A stretch of 6,614 nucleotides of DNA from Hydrogenophaga sp. (GCA_011390855.1 JAABRN010000017.1:1-6614), one strand, 5' to 3'; counted from the stretch's first letter, positions 1 through 5,205 are shown. Notes: generated by a model not told the origin, from the letters alone. Made by a program: numbers and translations.

Positions 1-61
1 GCCATTGTCCCCGAGCGCCAAGGCATTGTTGGTCTTTTCCCTTTTTTGATTCGCTTGTGAA

Positions 62-811
62 ATGCCCTTGATCACCGACCCATCGTTCTACCTGGTGGCG
101 ATTCCCGCCGTGCTGCTGCTCGGCATGAGCAAGAGCGGCTTTGGCTCCGGCTTCGGCTCGCTGGCGGTGCCCATGATGGCGCTGGCGGTCACCGTGCCGC
201 AGGCCGCAGCGATCCTCATGCCGGTGCTGCTGGTCATGGACCTGCTTGGCATGGCCGCCTTCCGGAACAACGTGGATCGCCGCTTGCTGAAGTTTCTTTT
301 GCCCTTCGGTCTGGTGGGCATCGTGATCGGTACCCTGTTGTTCAAGATGCTGGACGCGCGCGTGGTGGCCGGGATCGTGGGTGGATTCACCCTGGTTTTT
401 CTGGCGCAGCGGCTGCTGTTTCCACCCAGGCCCGACTCCGTGCCGCCACCCCGGTGGGTCGGCGCCTTGCTCACTGCTGCGTCCGGATTCACCAGTTTCG
501 TGGCGCATGCCGGCGGACCACCCATCAACGCCTACATCATTCCCATGCGCCTCTCACCCCTGGTGTTCACCGGCACCATGGCGTACTTTTTCTTCGTCAT
601 CAATATCGCCAAATGGATCCCGTACGCGTGGCTGGGGTTGCTGGACATGCGCAACATGACCACCTCGCTGGCACTGCTGCCGTTCGCACCCATCGGGGTC
701 TGGGTGGGGGTGCGCATTGCTCACCGCATCCAGCCCAGATTGTTCTACCGCCTGATCTATGCGGGCATGTTGCTGACAGGGATCAAGCTGCTGTGGGACG
801 CATGGAGCTGA
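62..811 (+). CDS. TauE/SafE family sulfite/anion exporter-like membrane protein
   Basis: This 249-residue protein is almost entirely hydrophobic, with about eight likely membrane helices (roughly residues 9-30, 34-50, 52-67, 75-97, 101-119, 132-188 as two or three helices, 200-219, 227-247), so it acts in the inner membrane. Two related glycine-rich segments, GMSKSGFGSGFGSLAVP near residues 21-37 and SGFTSFVAHAGGPP near 141-154, match the internal duplication of the TauE/SafE (formerly DUF81) family, and the length is typical. Family members are implicated in export of sulfite, sulfoacetate or other organosulfur anions; no neighbour here is a sulfur gene, so the substrate is unknown. The ATG is preceded by a T-rich stretch and no clear Shine-Dalgarno; the start is kept because the protein begins immediately before the first helix, as family members do. 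It is the first of three plus-strand genes, 68 bases before the ParA-like gene. Confidence 0.9.
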   Translation: MPLITDPSFYLVAIPAVLLLGMSKSGFGSGFGSLAVPMMALAVTVPQAAAILMPVLLVMDLLGMAAFRNNVDRRLLKFLLPFGLVGIVIGTLLFKMLDARVVAGIVGGFTLVFLAQRLLFPPRPDSVPPPRWVGALLTAASGFTSFVAHAGGPPINAYIIPMRLSPLVFTGTMAYFFFVINIAKWIPYAWLGLLDMRNMTTSLALLPFAPIGVWVGVRIAHRIQPRLFYRLIYAGMLLTGIKLLWDAWS

Positions 812-822
812 CCGGGCGAGAG

Positions 823-841
823 GCTGGCAAGAGCTGGCAAG
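823..841 (+). repeat. Short tandem direct repeat, GCTGGCAAG twice
   Basis: The 9-mer GCTGGCAAG occurs at 823-831 and again at 833-841, a 10-base period, in the short gap between the tauE-like and parA-like genes. It is directly visible. One helical turn of spacing would suit a protein binding side by side, but a slippage duplication is equally plausible. Confidence 0.5.
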
Positions 842-868
842 TAACATAGGGTCCATTTCCCTGTCCCG

Positions 869-873
869 AGGAG
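869..873 (+). promoter_or_regulatory. Shine-Dalgarno of the parA-like gene
   Basis: AGGAG lies six bases before the ATG at 880, the best ribosome binding site in the window. It fixes the start of the ParA-type protein so that the Walker A loop begins at residue 10. Confidence 0.85.
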
Positions 874-879
874 CTCGTC

Positions 880-1497
880 ATGCCCATCGTGGTGGTTGCC
901 AATCCCAAGGGCGGCGTGGGTAAATCCACACTGTCCACCAATATCGCTGGCTACCTTGCCAGCCAGGGTCATTCCGTGATGCTGGGCGATGCCGATCGCC
1001 AGCAGTCATCGCGCTTGTGGCTGCAGTTGCGCCCGCAGGCCGCCCGCGCGATCAGCACCTGGGATGTGTCCCATGACTTGATTGCCCGGCCGCCCAAAGA
1101 CGCCACCCATGTGGTGTTGGACACCCCGGCGGGCCTGCACGGCTGGCGTTTCAAGGACGTGATGCGCATGGCCGACAAGGTGGTGGTGCCTTTGCAGCCG
1201 AGCATCTTCGACATCTACGCCACGCGCAGCTTTCTCGACGAGATTGCCGAGTTCCGCCATGCCGACAAGCTCAAGATCGGCATCGTGGGCATGCGTGTCG
1301 ATGGGCGCACCATTGCGGCCGACAAGCTGCAAGAGTTCGTGGGTGGCCTGGGTTTGCCCGTTCTGGGGCATCTGCGAGACACCCAGAACTACATCCACCT
1401 CGCAGCGCGCGGACTCACGCTGTTTGACGTGGCGCCAGGCCGGGTGGAAAAGGACCTGCTTCAGTGGCAGGGCATTTGCCGGTGGCTTGACAACTGA
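880..1497 (+). CDS. Orphan ParA/MinD-type P-loop ATPase
   Basis: A 205-residue ATPase of the ParA/MinD (SIMIBI) class. The deviant Walker A motif KGGVGKST is at residues 10-17 with the signature lysine K10. The A' segment GDADRQQSS is at 36-44 (D37, D39) and Walker B VVLDTPAG at 78-85 (D81). Such proteins dimerise on ATP, usually bind DNA or membrane nonspecifically, and position plasmids, chromosomes or protein cargo in the cell. It is short: there is no N-terminal helix-turn-helix domain as in plasmid P1-type ParA, and no ParB-like gene follows, so it is not the chromosomal parAB pair. The neighbours are a transporter and a MaoC enzyme and give no cargo clue. Starting at 880 is supported by AGGAG six bases upstream. 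It could be a cargo-positioning ATPase (as McdA, PpfA or ParC are) or a housekeeping relic; the partner is unknown. Confidence 0.92.
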   Translation: MPIVVVANPKGGVGKSTLSTNIAGYLASQGHSVMLGDADRQQSSRLWLQLRPQAARAISTWDVSHDLIARPPKDATHVVLDTPAGLHGWRFKDVMRMADKVVVPLQPSIFDIYATRSFLDEIAEFRHADKLKIGIVGMRVDGRTIAADKLQEFVGGLGLPVLGHLRDTQNYIHLAARGLTLFDVAPGRVEKDLLQWQGICRWLDN

Positions 1498-1515
1498 CGC
1501 CGTGAAGCCCGGCGT
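1497..1515 (+). terminator. Weak stem-loop at the parA-like stop codon
   Basis: ACGCCG (1497-1502) and CGGCGT (1510-1515) form a perfect six-pair stem with a seven-base loop, beginning on the last base of the TGA stop codon. There is no T-tract after it, so it is at best a weak or Rho-assisted terminator or a 3'-end stabiliser. Confidence 0.25.
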
Positions 1516-1587
1516 GCGCTCAGGCGTCGTCGTTCGGGTTCGCAGTTGATTGTCCCGCCTCGGACAGGTGAGGAAGCCATCGAGCGC

Positions 1588-1593
1588 TAGAGT
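1588..1593 (+). promoter_or_regulatory. Possible -10 element immediately upstream of the maoC-like gene
   Basis: TAGAGT ends eight bases before the ATG at 1602 within an otherwise GC-rich gap. There is no convincing -35 at 16-18 bases upstream and no Shine-Dalgarno before the ATG. If it is used, transcription would start within a few bases of the start codon, giving a leaderless message. Confidence 0.25.
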
Positions 1594-1601
1594 GCCTCTT
1601 C

Positions 1602-2057
1602 ATGAAAACCTTCGAAACTTTGGGCGATCTGGCCGCTTGCGTGGGTCAGGAAGTGGCGGTCAGCAGCTGGGTGACCATCACCCAGGAGCAGGTCAACCTG
1701 TTCGCACAGGCCACAGGCGATCAGCAATGGATTCATGTGGATGTGGAGCGGGCCAGGCAGGGGCCGTTTGGCGCGCCCATCGCCCACGGCTTCTTGACGC
1801 TCTCGCTGCTGCCGGTGTTCTTTGAGTCTTCGATGGAAGTGACGCAGTCGCGCATGGGCGTCAACTACGGACTGAACAAGGTGCGGTTCACTGCACCTGT
1901 TCCTGTGGGCAGCCGTTTGCGCGCCCGGATGACCCTGCTGGCCAGTGAACCCATCGAAAACGACGGCGTCCAGATGACCTGGTCTGTGCGCGTGGAGCGC
2001 GAAGGCGTTGAAAAACCTGTCTGTGTGGCCGAGTCCCTGGTGCGGCGTTATCCCTGA
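1602..2057 (+). CDS. MaoC family dehydratase ((R)-specific enoyl-CoA hydratase-like, NodN-type)
   Basis: A 151-residue hot-dog-fold protein, about the usual length of single-domain MaoC proteins. The hydratase 2 signature is clear: FAQATGDQQWIHVD at residues 34-47 supplies the catalytic pair D40 and H45, followed by PFGAPIAHGFLTLSL at 55-69 with the conserved AHG. Family members hydrate trans-2-enoyl-CoA to (R)-3-hydroxyacyl-CoA, feeding PHA synthesis or beta-oxidation side routes, in the cytoplasm; the NYGLNKVRF segment near 89-97 resembles the NodN-like subgroup, whose exact substrates are unsettled. The gene is flanked by the parA-like gene upstream and a convergent small gene downstream (48 bases between the stops), with no fatty-acid or PHA genes nearby, so the substrate cannot be inferred. 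No Shine-Dalgarno precedes the ATG. Confidence 0.9.
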   Translation: MKTFETLGDLAACVGQEVAVSSWVTITQEQVNLFAQATGDQQWIHVDVERARQGPFGAPIAHGFLTLSLLPVFFESSMEVTQSRMGVNYGLNKVRFTAPVPVGSRLRARMTLLASEPIENDGVQMTWSVRVEREGVEKPVCVAESLVRRYP

Positions 2058-2105
2058 ACATTGCACAACCAGCAGCAGCGCAACCACCTGGCAAATCAGC
2101 GAACG

Positions 2106-2429
2106 TTACTTGATGTAGGTGATGTGCTTCGGGTCGAGCCAGCCTTCAAATACATTGACCAGTCCATTGATCCGCTCGGCTGCTATACCCTGATCGTGAC
2201 GCTGGGAAATCAGCAGGTAGATGTCGTTGCGCAGCATCCAGAGTTCGCGCGGGGTTTTGGCGTTTTCGATCTTCAGACGCAGGCGCTGTGCGGGCAGGTT
2301 GGCGCAGTCTTCGAAAGCAAGCAACAGCGCGGAGCGAATCGTCGCAAGGTCTTTCAGCGATGCTGTTCTCGACTTTCTAAAGCCTGGCTTCAGGGACACC
2401 CGGATGATTCGGGCAATGGTGGTGATCAA
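2106..2429 (-). CDS. Hypothetical small basic protein, TTG start
   Basis: A 107-residue protein I cannot assign to a family. It has a basic N-terminal third (K, R at about residues 7-25), then a probably all-helical centre rich in Leu, Arg and Glu (LPAQRLRLKIENAKTPRELW near 44-63), and ends near FEGWLDPKHITYIK; no signal peptide, membrane helix or cysteine motif is seen. The frame has no ATG before residue 65, but a TTG at 2429-2427 is preceded by GGAG with six bases of spacing, a good ribosome binding site, so I take TTG as the start; GTG at residue 10 is the fallback. The frame stays open upstream of the TTG without a start codon of comparable quality. It lies downstream of trmL on the same strand (145-base gap) and convergent to the maoC-like gene. 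Codon use looks like its neighbours, and the position in a conserved neighbourhood argues for a real gene. Confidence 0.7.
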   Translation of the reverse strand: MITTIARIIRVSLKPGFRKSRTASLKDLATIRSALLLAFEDCANLPAQRLRLKIENAKTPRELWMLRNDIYLLISQRHDQGIAAERINGLVNVFEGWLDPKHITYIK

Positions 2430-2435
2430 TGGCTG

Positions 2436-2439
2436 CTCC
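2436..2439 (-). promoter_or_regulatory. Shine-Dalgarno deciding a TTG start
   Basis: Read on the minus strand, CCGGAGCAGCCA precedes TTG at 2429. The GGAG core with six-base spacing is the reason for accepting this TTG as the start of the small hypothetical gene. Confidence 0.6.
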
Positions 2440-2574
2440 GGACGATCGGATGGATCGCACTTGTCTCGCTGTGGCTGCTGGGTTGAGCCGAGCCACCCAA
2501 AAGACAGTATGCAATTGTGCCGTACCCCAGCCCTGCAGCGTGAGGGGTGCTACCTATCCAGACGGTGATGTATT

Positions 2575-3048
2575 TCACGCCGACGTGGATCCAAAGCCAT
2601 GCTGACGCCACGCTTCGAACACGACGACCGCCACCGCATTGGATAGGTTCAGGCTACGTTGGCCCTGTTTCATGGGTAACCTCAGGCGTTGGGGAAACGG
2701 GAAATGGCCGCGAACCGAGTCCGAAAGTCCCTGGGTTTCCGATCCGAAAACCAGCCAGTCACCGGGTTGGAACATGGTGTCGAATACGTTGTGTTGTCCG
2801 TGTGTGGTGAGGGCGAACATGCGGTGTGGCTGGGGGCTCTCGCTTTGCAGGAAGTGATCCCAGTCTCTGTGCCGACGCACTTCTGCATACTCGTGGTAAT
2901 CAAGGCCCGCGCGACGCATCTGCTTGTCGTCCATGGAGAAACCCAGAGGCTCGATCAGGTGCAGCACGCAACCCGTGTTGGCGCACAGGCGGATCACGTT
3001 GCCGGTGTTGGGCGGAATCTCAGGTGCTACCAGAACCACGTGAAACAT
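2575..3048 (-). CDS. trmL: tRNA (cytidine(34)/5-carboxymethylaminomethyluridine(34)-2'-O)-methyltransferase TrmL
   Basis: A 157-residue SPOUT-fold methyltransferase, the same length as E. coli TrmL and closely matching it throughout. TrmL is a cytoplasmic homodimer that 2'-O-methylates the wobble nucleotide 34 of leucine tRNAs with anticodons CAA and cmnm5UAA, using SAM bound in a trefoil knot. Visible SPOUT motifs are PEIPPNTGNVIRLCANTG at residues 9-26 (motif 1, with N14 and R20), FGSETQGL at 101-108 (motif 2, with E104) and the knot segment SLNLSNAV at 132-139 (motif 3). The strongly conserved RRAGLDYHE is at 45-53. The ATG at 3048 aligns with the family start although no Shine-Dalgarno is visible ahead of it. 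It follows comF on the same strand after a 190-base gap that holds two perfect palindromes, so it may have its own promoter. Confidence 0.96.
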   Translation of the reverse strand: MFHVVLVAPEIPPNTGNVIRLCANTGCVLHLIEPLGFSMDDKQMRRAGLDYHEYAEVRRHRDWDHFLQSESPQPHRMFALTTHGQHNVFDTMFQPGDWLVFGSETQGLSDSVRGHFPFPQRLRLPMKQGQRSLNLSNAVAVVVFEAWRQHGFGSTSA

Positions 3049-3127
3049 GACGAATGGGGCGTTGCGGTTCGGGGCCTATTCAGGCGATCCTCGACGGATG
3101 GATTGAGGCCAGTGGGCATGGGGTGGG

Positions 3128-3145
3128 ATGATACCGCCCGGTATC
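3128..3145 (-). promoter_or_regulatory. Candidate trmL promoter -10 (TATCAT) fused to a palindrome
   Basis: On the minus strand TATCAT (complement of 3128-3133) is a good -10 match lying 79 bases before the trmL start. It overlaps one arm of the perfect inverted repeat GATACC-GCCC-GGTATC at 3130-3145. No good -35 hexamer is found at 16-18 bases, so the promoter would be weak or activator-dependent; the palindrome overlapping the -10 could be an operator or a 5' RNA hairpin. The 190-base gap between comF and trmL (3049-3238) holds no gene I can support. Confidence 0.3.
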
Positions 3146-3157
3146 GGGGTGCTGATT

Positions 3158-3167
3158 TGACGCGTCA
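3158..3167. repeat. Perfect 10-base palindrome TGACGCGTCA
   Basis: TGACGCGTCA is its own reverse complement and sits 110 bases before the trmL start, 13 bases upstream of the second palindrome in this gap. Its function is unknown; it could be a dimer-binding operator for the trmL promoter. Confidence 0.4.
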
Positions 3168-3238
3168 TGATTTCGATGCATGAGTCGATGTGCTTGCCCA
3201 CGTGGTGAAGTCGGTCCCCTGATGCGACGTCGCGGTTC

Positions 3239-3970
3239 TTATGCGGCAGGGGTGCGCGCAAAAACCAATGCGCTGACCCGAGCCGCCCCTGCCGCCAGCA
3301 GAGCCTGCCCTGCCGCCTCCAGCGTGGCACCGGTGGTTGTGACGTCGTCGACGAGAAGCAGGTGTGATCCTTGCACGCGGGGGGATTCCGGTGGATTCAC
3401 GAGGAACACGCCTCGCAGGTTGCGCATGCGTTCCTCCCGAGGCAGGCTGTGCTGGTCTGGCGTTTCGACTCCGCGCAACAGGGCTTGCCTGATTGTCGGC
3501 GCCACCTTGGTCTGGCTGCGCCGGGCTTGCCGGTGCAAGGCCTTGACCAGTTCCCATGACTGGTTGTATCCGCGGCTGGCGAGCCGAATGGGCGTGAGCG
3601 GTACCGGCACCACCGCGTCGCAATCAGACATCAACTGGCCTGCCGAGGGCGCGCGCAACATCAATGCGGCCAACGGCTGTGCCCAGCCCGGCTGCTGCCG
3701 AAACTTGAACTGCGCCACGATGTGATCCCAGGGGTAGACGTAGTCGACGGCGACAACACACTGCCCGATGGCAGGGCTTTCCTTGCTTGTGAGGCAGCTC
3801 CCGCAGCGACCGGTGTCCACCGCCATGGGTGCTGCGCAGCATGAGCAACGCAATCGGGGCGCAGCAAATCGCTGAGCGCATGTGGCACAGATCGGTTGGG
3901 ACGGCCAGCCTCCACACACTTCGCAATGTGAAGGAAGCCAGTCTGCTGTGAGCGAGAGCGGGAAACGCAT
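3239..3970 (-). CDS. ComF family protein (phosphoribosyltransferase-like, GntX/ComFC type)
   Basis: A 243-residue protein with the two-part ComF architecture. The N-terminal zinc-ribbon-like region has four cysteine pairs: C16/C19 (CEVC), C28/C31 (CATC), C42/C44/C45 and C56/C59 (CGSC). The C-terminal type I phosphoribosyltransferase fold carries the PRPP-binding signature VDDVTTTGAT at residues 207-216 with the acidic pair D208-D209. The family-typical RGYNQSWELVKAL segment lies in the middle. In naturally competent bacteria ComF/ComFC is needed for DNA uptake across the inner membrane, while E. coli GntX is linked to use of DNA as a nutrient; the biochemical substrate is unsettled. Here no other competence gene is nearby. 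The ATG has no Shine-Dalgarno, but the first cysteine pair at 16-19 is where family members place it. It is divergent from the BioC-like gene with 141 bases between the starts, and co-directional with trmL. Confidence 0.93.
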   Translation of the reverse strand: MRFPLSLTADWLPSHCEVCGGWPSQPICATCAQRFAAPRLRCSCCAAPMAVDTGRCGSCLTSKESPAIGQCVVAVDYVYPWDHIVAQFKFRQQPGWAQPLAALMLRAPSAGQLMSDCDAVVPVPLTPIRLASRGYNQSWELVKALHRQARRSQTKVAPTIRQALLRGVETPDQHSLPREERMRNLRGVFLVNPPESPRVQGSHLLLVDDVTTTGATLEAAGQALLAAGAARVSALVFARTPAA

Positions 3971-3976
3971 CGCGCC

Positions 3977-3982
3977 AATATA
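3977..3982 (-). promoter_or_regulatory. -10-like hexamer abutting the comF start
   Basis: On the minus strand TATATT is followed by only six bases (GGCGCG) and then the comF ATG. A start site about seven bases after the -10 would fall on the ATG itself, giving a leaderless message, in keeping with the absence of a ribosome binding site. A good -35 at 16-18 bases is not apparent. Confidence 0.35.
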
Positions 3983-3988
3983 CTGAGC

Positions 3989-4005
3989 AGCCGTTTATGG
4001 CGGCT
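3989..4005. repeat. Inverted repeat in the comF/BioC-like divergent intergenic region
   Basis: AGCCG (3989-3993) and CGGCT (4001-4005) form a five-pair inverted repeat with a seven-base centre, just upstream of the comF -10-like hexamer. It lies where an operator for a divergent promoter pair would be placed, but five-base arms can occur by chance in this GC-rich DNA. Confidence 0.25.
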
Positions 4006-4111
4006 AACCAACCCTGTCAGAAGGCGCAACGACTTCTGCCTCTGTGCCCTCTTCGCCGCTGACGCATCTGCCCGGCGACACCTTGCTGATTTTCTTCATC
4101 GCTGCGTTGTT

Positions 4112-5020
4112 TTGAGCATCTCAATCGCCCCTGAGACCGTTGTGCCTGGAATGGACATCGTCGCGGCCAACCGCTGGCAGGCTGGCGTGCGCGCGCAGAG
4201 CCCCTGGCTGCACGAGGAGGTGGCATCCCGCATGGCTCAGCGGCTGCCCTGGTTTCGGGAAAAGCCGGCCAGCTGGCTGCACTGGGAGCCGGTGAATGGT
4301 GGCCTGGAGGGGCATCGCAAGGTGAGGGACTGGTTGCCGCAGGCCCGGTGCCACGTGAGCGCCCGACATCTGCCTCAAGCGCTGGAAGCCACACGAGACC
4401 CGGTGAAAGGCTTCTGGAATCCGGCGCAGTGGGCGCGCAACCGGCAGGTGGTTGCTGCTGCACCGGATGCTGTTGTCGGCATGCTCTGGGCCAACATGGC
4501 CTTGCACGTTGAACCGCTGCCCCAGACCCTGCTGCGCAAGTGGTTCTCCCACATCGCGACCGATGGATTCCTGATGTTTTCGTGCCTTGGCCCGGACAGC
4601 CTGCGCGAGCTGCGGCAGGTGTACCAAAAGGCCGGATGGCCAGACCCTTCGCACGCATTCACGGACATGCACGATTGGGGCGACATGCTGGTGCACAGCG
4701 GTTTTGCAGAGCCGGTCATGGACATGGAGCGCATCGTCCTTTCGTACAGCGGAGCAGACCCTTTGATTGCAGACCTGCGGGGTATTGGCCGCAATCTTCA
4801 GGTCGACCGCTTCATCGGCTTGCGAGGGCGCCAGTGGCGAGACCAGTTGGTCGCGGCGTTGGAGGCCGGATTGCCTCGCGATCAGGACGGCCGTCTGTTG
4901 CTGACCTTTGAAATCATTTACGGACATGCCTTCAAGCCACAGCCCAAAGCAGAGGCAAACCGCAGTCAAACGGTGTCGGTTGACGAAATGCGCGCCATGC
5001 TGCGATCTGCCCGACGCTGA
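4112..5020 (+). CDS. BioC-like methyltransferase-fold protein lacking a recognisable SAM motif I
   Basis: This protein of up to 302 residues resembles the C-terminal two-thirds of malonyl-ACP O-methyltransferase BioC, the enzyme that primes pimelate synthesis for biotin. Matching stretches are VVGMLWANMALHV (121-133; BioC has a WSNLAVQW-like segment), HIATDGFLMFSCLGPDSLRELRQVY (147 on) against the BioC post-motif strand, and a GRLLLTFEIIYGHAF tail against the BioC end. SPWLHEEVASRMAQRL at 30-45 matches the BioC N-terminal helix. What should be the GxGxG SAM loop reads SWLHWEPVNGGLEGH (54-68), and no acidic residue is visible at the end of strand 2 (CHVSARHLPQAL). It may therefore bind SAM atypically or act without catalysis; true BioC function is uncertain. 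Start: TTG 4112 has no Shine-Dalgarno. GTG 4142 has GAGA five bases upstream, and ATG 4151 (MDIVAANRW) is also possible. It is divergent from comF, with the DUF2244 gene 195 bases downstream. Confidence 0.82.
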   Translation: MSISIAPETVVPGMDIVAANRWQAGVRAQSPWLHEEVASRMAQRLPWFREKPASWLHWEPVNGGLEGHRKVRDWLPQARCHVSARHLPQALEATRDPVKGFWNPAQWARNRQVVAAAPDAVVGMLWANMALHVEPLPQTLLRKWFSHIATDGFLMFSCLGPDSLRELRQVYQKAGWPDPSHAFTDMHDWGDMLVHSGFAEPVMDMERIVLSYSGADPLIADLRGIGRNLQVDRFIGLRGRQWRDQLVAALEAGLPRDQDGRLLLTFEIIYGHAFKPQPKAEANRSQTVSVDEMRAMLRSARR

Positions 5021-5040
5021 GGCTGCGCTGGCTGCCTCAG
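5017..5040 (+). terminator. Perfect seven-pair hairpin over the BioC-like stop codon
   Basis: CTGAGGC (5017-5023) and GCCTCAG (5034-5040) are exact reverse complements around a ten-base loop, with the TGA stop codon (5018-5020) inside the left arm. No T-tract follows (GCTCTTCGCC), so it is not a textbook intrinsic terminator; it could attenuate read-through toward the DUF2244 and coxB genes or protect the 3' end. Confidence 0.35.
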
Positions 5041-5127
5041 GCTCTTCGCCGGAGTGAATGTCCCCCATACCACCTTGCCCGACTCGGATGTGGCGTTTTA
5101 GTCGTGAGAAGCGTGGTTTGACCTCGC

Positions 5128-5133
5128 TACAAT
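5128..5133 (+). promoter_or_regulatory. Candidate -10 of the DUF2244 gene promoter
   Basis: TACAAT is a one-mismatch -10 hexamer. The sequence 17 bases upstream (TGAGAA, 5105-5110) is a poor -35. A start near 5140 would give a leader of about 75 bases before the ATG at 5216. That leader contains a small hairpin, CTGGG (5153-5157) with CCCAG (5164-5168). Confidence 0.4.
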
Positions 5134-5146
5134 TGACGTTTGTCAA
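5133..5146. promoter_or_regulatory. FNR/FixK/DNR-type palindrome TTGAC-N4-GTCAA
   Basis: TTGAC (5133-5137), GTTT, GTCAA (5142-5146) is a perfect palindrome with the 5-4-5 geometry of FNR/CRP-superfamily sites. The canonical FNR half-site is TTGAT; TTGAC half-sites are accepted by several FixK/DNR-type relatives. It begins on the last base of the candidate -10 and covers the expected start of transcription, a position that favours repression. It is 69 bases before the DUF2244 ATG. Confidence 0.5.
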
Positions 5147-5205
5147 AAACCTCTGGGCATATTCCCAGCGCCAACGTGCTCGGCTTGGGTCGAGTGCGGC
5201 CTTTT

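Noticed and set aside
1..61. A promoter before the tauE-like gene
   Set aside because: TTGTTG at 26-31 and TTTGAT at 45-50 resemble -35 and -10 elements but are only 13 bases apart. Nothing else convincing is seen in this short stretch.
88..528. A 146-codon minus-strand frame inside the tauE-like gene
   Set aside because: Antisense shadow of a membrane protein gene; Ser/Thr/Arg-rich, with no ribosome binding site or motif considered convincing.
2524..2555. An intrinsic terminator after trmL on the minus strand, from ACCCC and GGGGT arms
   Set aside because: The arms are five bases with a long imperfect loop and no T-tract follows on the minus strand. The 145-base gap 2430-2574 otherwise shows only the ribosome binding site of the next gene.
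3158..3167. TTGAC overlapping TGACGCGTCA considered as a third FNR-type site
   Set aside because: The half-sites are separated by only two bases instead of four, so it does not have FNR-superfamily geometry.
3076..3238. A possible small gene on the minus strand in the comF-trmL gap
   Set aside because: The frame continues from within comF in another register, and its part in the gap has no independent start with a ribosome binding site or recognisable similarity.
3180..3725. A 181-codon plus-strand frame opposite comF
   Set aside because: The opposite strand encodes a full ComF protein with its cysteine pairs and PRPP motif; the plus reading has no family features.
4121..5146. A 341-codon open frame on the minus strand, longer than the plus-strand gene it covers
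   Set aside because: It is antisense to the BioC-like gene, has no recognisable domain, and is rich in the His/Gln/Pro/Arg/Ala mix typical of GC-rich shadow frames. The plus-strand frame has clear BioC similarity.
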